Positions 13,290 to 23,870 of a stretch of DNA of 64,000 nt are shown here, piece by piece. A program made the position numbers and the translations under genes. The first letter of the stretch is position 1; each line of letters begins with the position of its first letter. Under the pieces are notes generated by a model, which saw only the letters and a program-made list of their open reading frames with translations, ran no database searches and was not told where the DNA came from. The stretch comes from Rhodamnia argentea (Eukaryota > Streptophyta > Magnoliopsida > Myrtales > Myrtaceae), in assembly GCF_020921035.1 (NCBI RefSeq), contig NC_063151.1, forward strand, positions 1,612,001 to 1,676,000, written 5' to 3'.

Positions 13290-15122
13290 ATGGTGCTTAC
13301 GAACTTCAATGGAACTGGGGTTGGATTCGGTACGTAGAACTGTAAATTCCCCAAATCTCTCTTTTACGCCCTTTGCTTCCATGAAACCTTATTTTTTACC
13401 AGATGTGCAAAGATGATCGTCTATCTGACGTAGGATTGTTTGGAATGTCGTTCCTATTGCTAAAATACGAATTTTTGTGGGTTTTTCCTCTCAGGGTTCG
13501 GAGTCGGGTGCGGGTTCGGTGTCGGTTGGGGTTTTGGAGGTCTGCTTCTGACGTTGATCTTAAGCAATTCAGTTCTTTGATTGGGCTATTGGTCATGTGT
13601 TGAACTTTTTGTCTTTGGAATGTGGGTTACAGCCATTTTTTCCCTGCAGAAAATTTGAATGCTTTTAGCTTTCAAATTTGTTGTATCTTAGAATCGTTTG
13701 GACTACTTCTGTTTTCAAGTGAATGCTCGTAGTGAAATTAATGCATCATGATCGGGTTTCTTTCGAAGATTATGCTCTTCGATTTATTAGTTTTTGTTTG
13801 ACACGGTGGAGATGCAATGCTAGCAATCTCACATATGCCAGGAGTCAAAGTCATCGAGCTGGCAACTAGCTCCAGAATACATTGAACGCATCCTGTGGCC
13901 TCCGCAGGACATGATGCGGCTGCTTCTGCTGATAATCTGTTGAGCATGTCTTGCTCCCATTGTGATCTTTTTATAATTATACATGAAATTGCTTATGAGT
14001 GATGAAAAAGTATTGCCTTTTCTGCTTTAATTTCTGTTGTCATGTTTAACGCTTTATGATTGACACTACTCGAGGGAAGCAATTGTCAGTGTGAAAAGTG
14101 AGGGTAAACGAAAGCAATGAATTCTATATCTTCCGCATGTGAATCATGTCCTTTTCATCCATAATGAATGGAGAAAGATGATGTGGTGTCAGCTTACTAT
14201 ATGTTAAATTCTCTTTCTCTAAATCTCATGTCCTTCGATTCATTCGTGTGGAAATCAAGTTATGCTCAGGTAGATCACAACCAAATTAACTGGCCCTTAT
14301 CATCGAATGTTGGATCATGTGGATGCAGCATTTGAACTACAATCTTAGAGAGGAATCTTTTATGGCAATGATTTATCTGACTTCAAATAACCATATTAAC
14401 GATTCAGTTCTCTGCCGGTGAATCTCGTGGATTGTGATTTGCCTATTAGGAAGAATATGAAAAGAAATGCACGGATAAGTTAAGAGTTGAAAAACTTTAG
14501 TATAATGCAAGCAAGGGCTTTCCTTCTGCTATATTGTGCCCAACAGTATAGGTTTTCCTTGTTCTGTTTTGAAATTGTGGACCTTCTATTTTCTAGTCTG
14601 TTTCATTGAAGATGCTTAGCGACATCTGCCATGCTTCGCTTTTATAGGTTTTGGGCTGAAATTCACTTCGACTGTATGACCTGAATTGCTGATGTATCTT
14701 AGAGATAGGGGGTGTCTGAGCTTTCATTTCAGATATGATGTAGGTGTGCAAATGATAGTTGTGTAGGTGCGATGAAGACATCTCTAACATTGCTATAAAC
14801 ATTGTTTGATGGCAGGCATGCCATTAAACTTCCTGGGCCTTGGTGCAGGTAAATTTTAGGACTACTTACAAATATAGTATTGTCATTTTAATTAATTGTT
14901 TACTGGTTTAAAACGTTGGCTATTGTCAAGCTAATTATGTTGGCCTCTTATTTGCATGGCCGTACAAAAGGTGGAGGCTGTGGTGTTGGATTAGGCCTTG
15001 GATGGGGATTTGGCACTGCCTTTGGAAGTCAGTATCGGTCATCTACGCTAACATTCCAAGGCATTGAATTCTCAAGCAAGGATCAAGGTGCAGATAAGGA
15101 GTTGAAAGATTTAACCAAGTAG
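13290..15122 (+). CDS. TGD5: TGD5-like small glycine-rich protein, 89 aa
   Basis: Four exons: 13290-13329, 13495-13539, 14816-14848, 14971-15122. The introns are GT-AG and every junction falls after the first base of a Gly codon, giving 89 aa. The product starts [14 protein letters not shown] and continues as hydrophobic glycine-rich repeats of GxGxGWGFG type ([16 protein letters not shown]; later [17 protein letters not shown]), followed by a charged tail with [10 protein letters not shown]. This matches Arabidopsis TRIGALACTOSYLDIACYLGLYCEROL 5, a chloroplast-envelope protein linked to the TGD1/2/3 and TGD4 machinery for ER-to-plastid lipid import. The glycine-zipper-like segments suggest membrane helices. 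The 1.28-kb intron 2 looks non-coding. The promoter and exon 1 are duplicated as a pseudogene at 3.5-4.0 kb. Confidence 0.85.
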
Positions 15123-15488
15123 TTGTGGAGTTCGTGCTTTGGAGTAACTTGCCGCTTCTGCATATTTCACATGCTATGGTTGCGTCCCACTAATCTAGAA
15201 GCTGCAAAATCCCATTGTATGTGCTCTTTACCCTCATACAGGACACTACTGTGTATGAATCTGGGAAGTTTGTGCAACTGAAAGAGCTCTTAGATTCTCC
15301 ATTTTAATGAATACACAAGGCCAACAAATCTGTTTCTGTGTGGTCTTCATTTCTAATCCAGGAAGTTCATTATAGGTGAGAAATGTGAACATTGTAGGGA
15401 TGGTTTTGCATGGTTTCAGTGAACTGAAAAGCATCTTTGCTTGATTTCGAATTATTGGAAGCTCGTCATACTACAACTTTCCACACAG

Positions 15489-15589
15489 GAACGGTGAATG
15501 GACTTTATCCCCACCGAGAGATTGTTTTAACCCATCCTCACCCTGATAAAGGTGGTGAGGCAGTGCAACGGATGGTTAATGAGTTATAG
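15489..15589 (+). other. Possible terminal exon or relic with a J-domain-like HPDKGG motif
   Basis: After an acceptor-like TTCCACACAG, an open frame of 33 codons to a TAG contains PHREIVLTHPHPDKGG and then EAVQRMVNEL. The HPD tripeptide followed by KGG and a short helix resembles the loop and helix III of a DnaJ domain, but helices I and II were not found upstream. It may be an exon relic, an alternative 3' exon or chance. I do not assign it to a gene. Confidence 0.25.
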
Positions 15590-15625
15590 GTGCCTAACTT
15601 AACAAAAAGGAGCCGTTCTCTCATA

Positions 15626-15739
15626 ATGAGAGATTCTGGAAGAAAATCGAGAAGCATTCTAGTGCTGTTCGTGATTGTGCTTGTCCTGCAATTCTCAGGA
15701 AGGTGTGTCAGCGAAAGGGAAGTGCACCATATTTTTTAA
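15626..15739 (+). CDS. Candidate secreted micropeptide, 37 aa (unverified)
   Basis: ATG at 15626 to TAA at 15737-15739. The peptide has a basic N-terminus (MRDSGRKSRS), a hydrophobic core (ILVLFVIVLVLQF) and then SGRCVSEREVHHIF. This is the layout of a secretory signal peptide with a plausible cleavage after a small residue, leaving only about 10 residues. It could be exon 1 of a longer peptide precursor, since an AAG|GTGTGT donor-like site lies inside it. No known peptide family was recognised. It lies in the 3' flank of TGD5 with no clear promoter. Confidence 0.25.
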   Translation: MRDSGRKSRSILVLFVIVLVLQFSGRCVSEREVHHIF

Positions 15740-17038
15740 GTTCGTCCTCTCAGTTCGATCATGGATTATGCATAGCGAACGCATGGTTCGTTAAGTTACG
15801 TTAGTGTCAGCCGTTCTACTGCAGTGTATGTGGGCAAAGTGTTGACTGGTAAGTGCTCAAACCAAAGTATTCATAGATTGCATTCACGACTTGTGAATTC
15901 CTGTATGAGTCGTGGGGGAAATCGCAGAGGTAATGGATACATCACCTTCGCGCCATATATAGGAGGCGCTGGATTGTTGCGTGGAACTGCTGTTGAAGCA
16001 CAACCACCATTCGCAGGTTTTCGTCACGTTAAGGTCACTTTATATTCCTGTGGAAAAGAAACCTGAATGCGAGGACAAGGTCCCCAGGACAGACTTTTAG
16101 GAACTTCGTGCTCAGAGAAATCGATCGGAGCATGTAGCGTCTCTATTGCTGTCGAGATTCACTCGATGGGGAAACATCAACGCGAGATCGTTGCAGTTAA
16201 GGGAGCAGATACGCATTTATTATCACCACTACAAAAAAATCGGGAATGATAGTAGCTTCTATGTTTGAATGATCGGGAAACCAAACATGCATGGTCTGAA
16301 GTGATCCGAAGATCGGCTATAAAAGACTGCGAATCATTCCTTGTGTTCCAGTATCTGGATTCACCACACGCAGAGCACTGGGCAAAAGCATGTTTGAGGT
16401 GTCGTGGCAAAAACTTCGTATGTACGTTGGTTAGATTTTAGCCGTTGTTCCAAATTATTTCTAGCTTCTTCGATGACTCGTCAAACTACGATTTTGTCTG
16501 CAAAATTTGCATCAGCTTTGATCCCTCTTGACGCTCAAGCTTGCTGCAGATTGTGATTGATAGCGAACTGCTGTGTGACATATTGGGTTTGCTTCGTTTT
16601 CTCGTGTTTTGCTGCGAAATGTTCATACCTCTGCACTTCTCCACCATGCTTTTGTTCCATCAGTGAGTTAACCCCTAGGAGAAATGGGTGATTAACATGT
16701 CATTGACGTGTTCTCTTGATAATCGATTTTTTCAGAGTCACGTGCTTTCGCCGGTATAGAGCAGCTGCCTCGTGATCCGCGCATTTGAAGACGTTGTCAG
16801 CGACCTGCAGTTAGTGTCGCTAGGACCCTGATGCCTGCTTAAGAAATGATTTACCTTAATTTCGGCGAATTTGGTCCAACTTAGAAAACGAGGCACCTAC
16901 TTCCTCCTCACCAAACACCCACGTGCCAACTACCTCCCCCGCGAGAGTCTTACAAATTGGCCGGACCCTCATCGTTTAAGTGGAATGCATCTTTTGCTTT
17001 GAACTCGTCGTCTTTTCCGACTTTCCCTGCAGGAGGAG
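15740..17038. other. Intergenic stretch before cytochrome b5
   Basis: I saw no supported gene. The final 100 bp carry the leader of the cytochrome b5 gene (pyrimidine-rich, ending CAGGAGGAGATGG around the start). Confidence 0.45.
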
Positions 17039-17726
17039 ATGGCTGAGAAAAGAGTCTTCACTCTCTCGCAAGTCGCCCAGCACAAGTCCAGGAAGGATTG
17101 CTGGTTCGTCATCAAGGGCCGGGTAATTTCCGTCTGTTAACTCGTCAAATCTCGTCCAACTAAGCTCCTCCGCCGCGACCCCCTTTTACTTACTTTTAAT
17201 GTCTCTATGAATGAATTTTGGAAAAAACCCCCTTGTAGAACAGCTCTGGACATGGAGCCAAAAGACATGATTTTTAGGCTGAAAGAGCTTGCACCGAGGT
17301 TTCGGGGTTTGCTTTTCGGAAAAATTCCGCCGACTCATGCTCTATGAATTCCCCGTGTTGATCTTGCAACAGGTGCTTAACGTGACGAGCTTTTTGGAGG
17401 AACACCCAGGAGGAGAGGAGGTGTTGCTGGAGTGGGCGGGGAAAGATGCGAGCAAGGCTTTCGAGGACATCGGCCACAGCAAAGCAGCTCAGACACTGGT
17501 CTTGAAGTACCAGGTGGGCGTTCTCGAAGGCCACACCGTCCAGGACCAGGACGCCGACAAGTATGCTGCTCCGAAAGAGGCCAAGAAGGAGGGCATGAGC
17601 GCCTTCGTCGTGAAGGATACCGCGGTTCAAAAGTATGCGGCCCTCATTGAGTTCGCCGTCCCTCTCCTGGTCGCCGGCTCCTTCTTCGCCTACAGATACG
17701 TCACCGCCGTCGCCGGCCACATGTGA
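17039..17726 (+). CDS. CB5: Microsomal cytochrome b5, 145 aa
   Basis: Two exons: 17039-17122 and 17373-17726, with a 250-bp phase-0 GT-AG intron. The 145-aa product has an N-terminal heme domain with the axial ligands His39 (in EEHPGGEE) and His63 (in DIGHSKAA), an acidic patch, and a C-terminal hydrophobic anchor at about residues 116-138 (LIEFAVPLLVAGSFFAYRY) followed by a short lumenal tail. It is a tail-anchored ER electron carrier that passes electrons from NADH-cytochrome b5 reductase to desaturases, hydroxylases and some P450s. The length fits plant CB5. The ATG is the only plausible start before the conserved FTLSQVAQHKS segment. The intron position just before the V-x-V-T strand fits the family. 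Confidence 0.95.
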
Positions 17727-17820
17727 TTTCCAAGACCAGCTTTCATTTGTGTACCAGATCCTCAGTCTGACTCTGAACTTGTGTTCCTTTTTCCTTTTTC
17801 TTTTTCTTTTTTGGGGTTGG

Positions 17821-17826
17821 AATAAA
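17821..17826 (+). terminator. Polyadenylation signal AATAAA of cytochrome b5
   Basis: AATAAA lies 95 nt after the stop codon, immediately downstream of a T-rich tract. Both position and context fit a plant near-upstream element. Confidence 0.6.
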
Positions 17827-19676
17827 AGAAGGTCGAAAGCTCCTGGATTGGAGACGAATGCCGTTTGAACCCAAAAAAAAGAAAAAAAGAGGAGTTCATA
17901 GCCCAATTAAAATATCATCTCTTAGTATCAGGGAAAATCCGGGGAAACGAGTTTCTTCGTATGATTTAACTAAAGTTGCCGTAAAAGCTGGCGGATTACA
18001 TGCTTCATGCATCTTGAATGGCATGGCAGTGCCCAAAAGACCTAGCGCTGGAAAGGGTTGGGACTAATCCGGTACATGACCCGTGTGTCCGAATCACAAT
18101 AGGTATAGTTTGGGATTTTTGGATCCGCCGAAGAGCGTCCCATGCTTCTCAAAATGGATTTGAACCCATTTAGTAATTTTTTTTGTTGTGCATTTGATTC
18201 TCTACCATGTTTTCTTTTTCCCTTTTTTTTTTTTTTTTTTTTTTCAAGCCCCTGCTTGGAGTTTGGGACAGATGGGAAGCCCAAATTCAGTGACGCTTTC
18301 AAACCTCCTCGGACCTTTCATTCGTGCTAGGTATTGCTCGGGCACGGATATGTCTACTCCATCCTCCATTTATGCATCTCGTGAACTCGTGTGGATGAAT
18401 GACGCTCAATAAATATGAGACGAAAGTGGAATCCACACTCGACTCCAATGAACAGAGCAAGAAGTGCGTGTGTATATCCTAGTCTTCTTACCAAATTAAC
18501 AATTAGTCTGTGTGGGCGAGAAAATTACCAAAAAAAGTTTTATTATATCAATTCAATGCTAAACCTTTTGATTAGATTAATTTAATCATAAATTTTTCTA
18601 CAATTTGTCAATGTAATTATTCCGGCCAATTTTAGTCGAAAATTGATGACATGTACGCCAATTATCCTACATGGCATATCCAATTGCATGTCCTCGCACA
18701 TGGCCCCGACCATTAACAACTAAAAAAGTAAAAGAAAGACAAGAATTATAAAGAAAAATTTTCAAAAAAAAAACTAAAAACTTTCAAGAATAATCCACAT
18801 CAGCGTTCCAACGTCCACGTCATCAATTTCCAATCAAAATTGACCAGATGAACTATTATGGCAAATTATCAAAATATTTAAGGCTAAATTGGCCAAATTA
18901 AAAGATTTATAACTGAATCGACGCAATTATAATGAATTTAAAACTTTTTTGATAATTCTCCCTCCTATAGGCAGGCATTTTCCACAACCGGCCAATTGTA
19001 AGATTGCATTCAAATATTAATACTCCACGATTGTTAATAAACCTTCCCATTATCTGCTTCTGTTGGACCTACATCCATCTTGAAACGCATGATTGAGTCT
19101 TGAAGACAACCTCTTTGCAAAGTTTTTATTGTAGGGTCAGTGAGTCCCTCCTCCGCATTTGCATTTCGCACTACCCAAGTCAACCATGAGCTGCGAAATT
19201 CAGGCTAAAAAAGTGGCTAAAATGATAACATTCAAATTGCTGTACAGATTACAGTGACAAGACGGCCATAAAATCTACCCAGAGAATTAGAAACAACAGG
19301 ATACACGGTCCCAAGTCAGAATGCCAGAACATCCGGGGATCCAACATTTTCTAATCGTAACATTCTCGTATTCTATTAGCATTTACATGCTGTCGCAAAA
19401 ACTTCGAAAATTTCTCACTCACCGTAGAGACTGTGATCAGTCTGGACCGAGGTTGGTCACAGGTGCGAGCCTGCGAGGGCGTCTAATGCGCTATCATGGA
19501 CTCAATACTCGTCAGGTGGGACATAATTCCACTTGGAAGGAAATGGAAAACGCGAGAAACAAAGTTCCTGTCTCTTGCTCCCCTGCTGACATAAATAATT
19601 CACAACTGGTCCCGACCATTCTGGCATTGAAGTTCATGCCGACATAAAGAAACTAAACTATAATTGGGCCTCCGCT
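17827..19676. other. Intergenic region between cytochrome b5 and the syntaxin-6-like gene
   Basis: Non-coding apart from a complete foldback element (18526-18962) and a 21-nt T tract near 18224-18244. The two genes converge here, so the outer parts are their 3' flanks. Confidence 0.5.
18526..18962. mobile_element. Long-TIR foldback element, about 440 bp
   Basis: The left arm is GAAAATTACC.., 'AATTCAATGCTAAACC', 'CAATTTTAGTCGAAAATTG'. The right arm read in reverse gives GAGAATTATC.., 'AATTCATTATAATTG', 'CAATTTTGATTGGAAATTG'. Each arm is about 140 bp and the arms pair over most of their length. The short core holds GTACGCCAATTATCCTACATGG. No ORF. A target-site duplication could not be fixed. 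Confidence 0.7.
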
Positions 19677-22600
19677 TTAGATTACACAGAAAGCGAGTAC
19701 AACTGCATAAAGCAGAAACAGAATTAAGCATCAGAAAGCATATCACAATTATTCCACTCAAAAAGTAAAAACCATTGCCATGCGTAATTAGTGACAACAA
19801 ACTAAGTCAAGTGAACTCAGGTACCCGTCAGGTATCATGTGCCCAGTTCTCAGGTTTGACTCGTATCAGAATATTTAGATGTCTATGCTGGCATGCTTCT
19901 TAACAATAGCCCATTTCAACTAACCCTATAAGGGAAATAGACCAATTGGCCTCATAACTAAAATCGGAATTGATCCGCAGACATTCAACATGAAATAAAT
20001 TTCCCATGCTCAATCGTAAGAGAATTCACATTCACTCATACTCAACAGTATAACATCAGAAGAAATAATCTGCATAACTTCACTACCCTATTTGCTTTAT
20101 TACGTAACACCCTTGAAGGACACTATTTTTGTAATCTGGAAACTAAAACCCACTGAGTCAAGTACATTTTTCCAACAAAGAGAGGAAAATTCAAAATCAA
20201 CAATTTCATTGCCAATTTCCTGCACTTATAGTACCTTTTTTTCCTTTTCTCGTTCACATTCATCATATCTCAGAACTGAGAAAAATAACTATAAGAACTA
20301 ATAATACAACCCAACGCACTCCCCTTCTTCCCTACATGCACACAAACTCAAAGAAAAAAAGCAGAAAGAATAACCTTTAAAAAGAAAGGATATGTGCTAG
20401 TAAAATTGTCAGGCAAGAACAAAATGTGTACGAAAGTGTTTGATTAAAGTAATCGGGATATAGACAACAGTGTATTGACCTGATCATATTGACAGAATAG
20501 AAGGTATTGCGGTGTAGCATTTAATAGTAGAACATATCGATGGACGGGCCTATGTGTCCTTTGTCCAAGCCTGCCTCTGCTTAAATATGTTAAAATTTCT
20601 ATATGCCGTTGATCAGGATGGGTAGGCCGAGAGCCAGGAAATTGTTTGCCCAAATCCACCCATATTGCCCCTCAGGCCAATTGGGCCGTTGGCGGGCACA
20701 GTGGCCGCCCACCCATTGATCGATATTTGATGGACAATGTGGGTGATTTCTCCTATATGGTTCGTTTCTTTCAAACATTAGGCTTCAAAGTTCAACATGC
20801 TATAACAACAAATAAAAGAACTCCACTACTGTGAATAAAAAGTATATAGGTGAAGTTTCTATTATCATAGCTACAGTTTCTACTATTATAACATAGATCC
20901 TAGAGTAGTCTAAGTATTATTATAAGGTTCACTCCTCTAATTAATAAGGTCTCAAATAAGAGTTGTTTACAGAGTTCTAAAGAAATTATGAATAATGCTA
21001 TGTATACTGAGACTTGTATACAAATTATTTGATGTGACAAATGTCGATACATATTAAATATGGCCAACTTCTTTAAAGGGTGACAATCTGCCACATCACT
21101 TGGTATACTAATTTAGTAAGACCAGTCTAAGCGTACCTAGCATTATTAAAAAATAATATGCAACAGATTGCAATTCATAACTTATAGATCAATCCACATA
21201 TGATTTTCGTCTTTCGAATAATGATCATTCTGAAGCATAAAACATCCAATAAATATGAAAGACTTTGTTTAATATAATAAGTTGATCTATCCAAGGTAAA
21301 AAGTGTCATGTTTCTGAGCTTTCCTAAGTTCTTAAATTTGACAAAATAACTTACTAACAACTAATCTCTTTTTTACGCATACTTTTACTAGTAAATACGA
21401 CATTACACGAATACACACACATCCAAAGCAAGGGAATGCAAAAAAATGGGGTTGTAAATCCACTAAACATAAAGCCAAACTAATCCGAATCAGAATCAGT
21501 TCAGGTGAGCTCGATTTGATTGACGACTGCAACTCGGTTTGGTTTGGTTCTAGAGAAAAACATACCAAACTCCTTTGTTCAATAGGGTTTCTCCTCCATT
21601 TAATATGTTTTTTGTTTTTTTTTTTTGGTCGACTTCTCCAATTAATATGTTGAAAACATGCAATTTTGTGCAAAAGCTCATGGCCGGAGTTCACATTTGA
21701 CACATTTGCAAAGTTCTAACAGGGTTGGGACAGAGGTCTCAAAATGAGGACGAGAAAACACACTAAAAATTATGATTCGTTGAACAATTAGCATAAATCT
21801 GCATGATCACAGCCATGAACATACTTTCAAATTCACATTAATGGACCTTAAGAAAACAGCAGTTATCTGGTCAGCATCAAGGAGGAAAGAAAGTAAAATT
21901 TGTTGCATTAATGTCTGACAATCCTCAGGTGCAAGAATTTGCATTGAAAAAAAACAGCTGTTATCTGGCCAGCATTAAGCAAAATGAAAACATACACAAA
22001 AGAAGCAAAAAGTTCATTCACGTCAGGCTGTCTAAACATAAAACGGATTCATATCATAGCAACTTCAAAGGTCATTTCAAGGGCACAAAGCAACTGAATA
22101 ATCGTTCGACAAATTCAGCAGTGATAGACCTATTCTATACGTGACCCTATTAAATTCAAAACCATAAAAAACATATTTGTCTGCACCCATATAGACACAC
22201 ATGGTAGCTTAGTCATAAAAAGTAACACCAACATGGGCTTATAGATGAGCCAACTCACCAATCAAGCAGAGAACTAGAATGGCTGCAAAGGCCAATTGTA
22301 CAGGCCGACTGTATTGCATCTGATACTGAGACCTCTGAAGCTGCCTTTGGAGAGCTCCGTACCATCCATAAAGCTGCTTTTCATAACCGTCACAGTTATC
22401 CAGGCAACTCTTACTCCGTTCATAGCATGCACGTACACCCTTTGTAAGACAAATACAAGTATTTATTCAGCAATCACAGCAGAAATCAATGCATGCCAAA
22501 TATACAATACATGTAATTGCAGAACATAAACTAAAAACATAGAGAAAAGAGTTCAAACACTCACTCTCTCTAGCTGAGCCGGTCCCAATAATGCAGTATC

Positions 22601-23870
22601 ATCTTCTTGATGAGAATCAGCTTTCCACTTCCTAAAGCCATTTTTAGACCACTTCAACTTGGAGACAGAGCCCATGGAATTTAGGAACCCTGAAACACTA
22701 GGTACCTTGCGGGGAGGTAATACAGAATGCCCACTGGAGGAACTCTGAGGGTAGGCTTCTCCGGCAATAGCAATATTCCAAGCACTGATGTCAGCACTTG
22801 CACTGGCCGCTCTTCTATGCCCATATGACTTCTCCTCACTGGCATCCATTGAACTCCGCTCGGTTGACTGGCATGAATTCTTCGAACACTCAGGCGTGGA
22901 CTCTTTCCACAACTCTCTATGGTCTTCATTGTCCATAACATGGTCCAACTCAGCGCCTGCCGCTTCAAATGCCGATGATCCAGAAAGAAACGACGCAAAT
23001 TCATTGCGCTCTCGCTCGTCCAAACGCACCCAAGATGGCGCTCGCTTGCCATCCAAGAGTGCAGATTGCTGCAATGAGCTATTAATCTTCGAAATCTGGT
23101 CATTGATGGCAACAATGAAATCATAGTGTCTGTCCCTCGCATCATCAGATGAACTATTGCCATAACTCGACTGCACTGCTCGTTCAAACTCCTCCAACTG
23201 CATCCAAACCCAATTAAGAAGTTCGACGTCAGCATTTACATCTATTTTTCTTCCTTCACTCACTAAACTGCAGACAAAACCAGCATGTCAAAAAAAGCAC
23301 GACGTGCAGCTATAGAGAGAGAGGATGACCTGCCATTTCGCAGTGCCTAAAGCAGTATGGAGGTCCCGCTGGAGTTCCTCCAGATTCCACACGACCGAAG
23401 AGTCCTTTTTCGCATGGATCCATGTTCTATAAGTCGATTGCATCCTTCAAAAAACATGTAAACCGCATTCTCAACACAAATTCCAGCATATAGGGTTCTC
23501 ATAAGGACAATTCTATGGGGTATGGGATAAAACCAAAGCTACCAAACAAAACCCACAAAAAAAAACCGAGGCGATCAACAGCATTTCACGAACAAAGTCC
23601 CCAAACCGAAGCCTAGAATTTCATACAACAAGGCCGAAACTGGTCCTGCTAAATGCAGCAATCGAGTACATTCAAGAGGTCTCAAGCAATAACCAAGAAG
23701 CCCGAAATCCAGAAACCAATTTGCAACCAATCGCGGGGCTCGAAATTAGGATCCGACGTCATAAGTATCGCTAACATGACGACATGGACGTACCTGTCGG
23801 CCGATTCCTGAACCTCCTCCGCAGCGGAGAAGAAAGGATCCTTCTCCCATCGATCGAAACTCGAAGCCAT
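19677..23870 (-). CDS. Syntaxin-6 N-terminal-domain, tail-anchored protein, 343 aa
   Basis: Five minus-strand exons: 23870-23794, 23444-23330, 23197-22565, 22439-22259 and a 26-nt terminal exon 19702-19677. All introns are GT-AG and the spliced frame is open for 343 aa. It starts MASSFDRWEKDPFFSAAEE, then a helical syntaxin-6-like N domain with TWIHAKKDSSVVWNLEEL, ALGTAKWQ|LEEFERAV and HYDFIVAINDQISKINSSL. A Ser-rich middle follows, then GVRACYERSKSCLDNCDGYE, LYGWYGALQRQLQRSQYQMQ and a C-terminal anchor FAAILVLCLI|VVLAFCVI. It matches the plant 'Syntaxin/t-SNARE family' proteins related to the SYP6 N domain. I see no heptad SNARE motif, so it is probably an accessory trafficking factor and not a fusogenic SNARE. 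The anchor is completed by the remote microexon after a 2.55-kb intron; retention of that intron would end the protein at 22239. A (CT)n tract sits in the leader. Confidence 0.85.

Noticed and set aside
23198..23263. N-terminal extension MSEGRKIDVNADVELLNWVWMQ of the syntaxin-6-like exon
   Set aside because: It reads through intron sequence from a GTG codon; a clean ATGCAG|TTG acceptor and the conserved KWQ|LEEFERAV junction show the exon starts at 23197.
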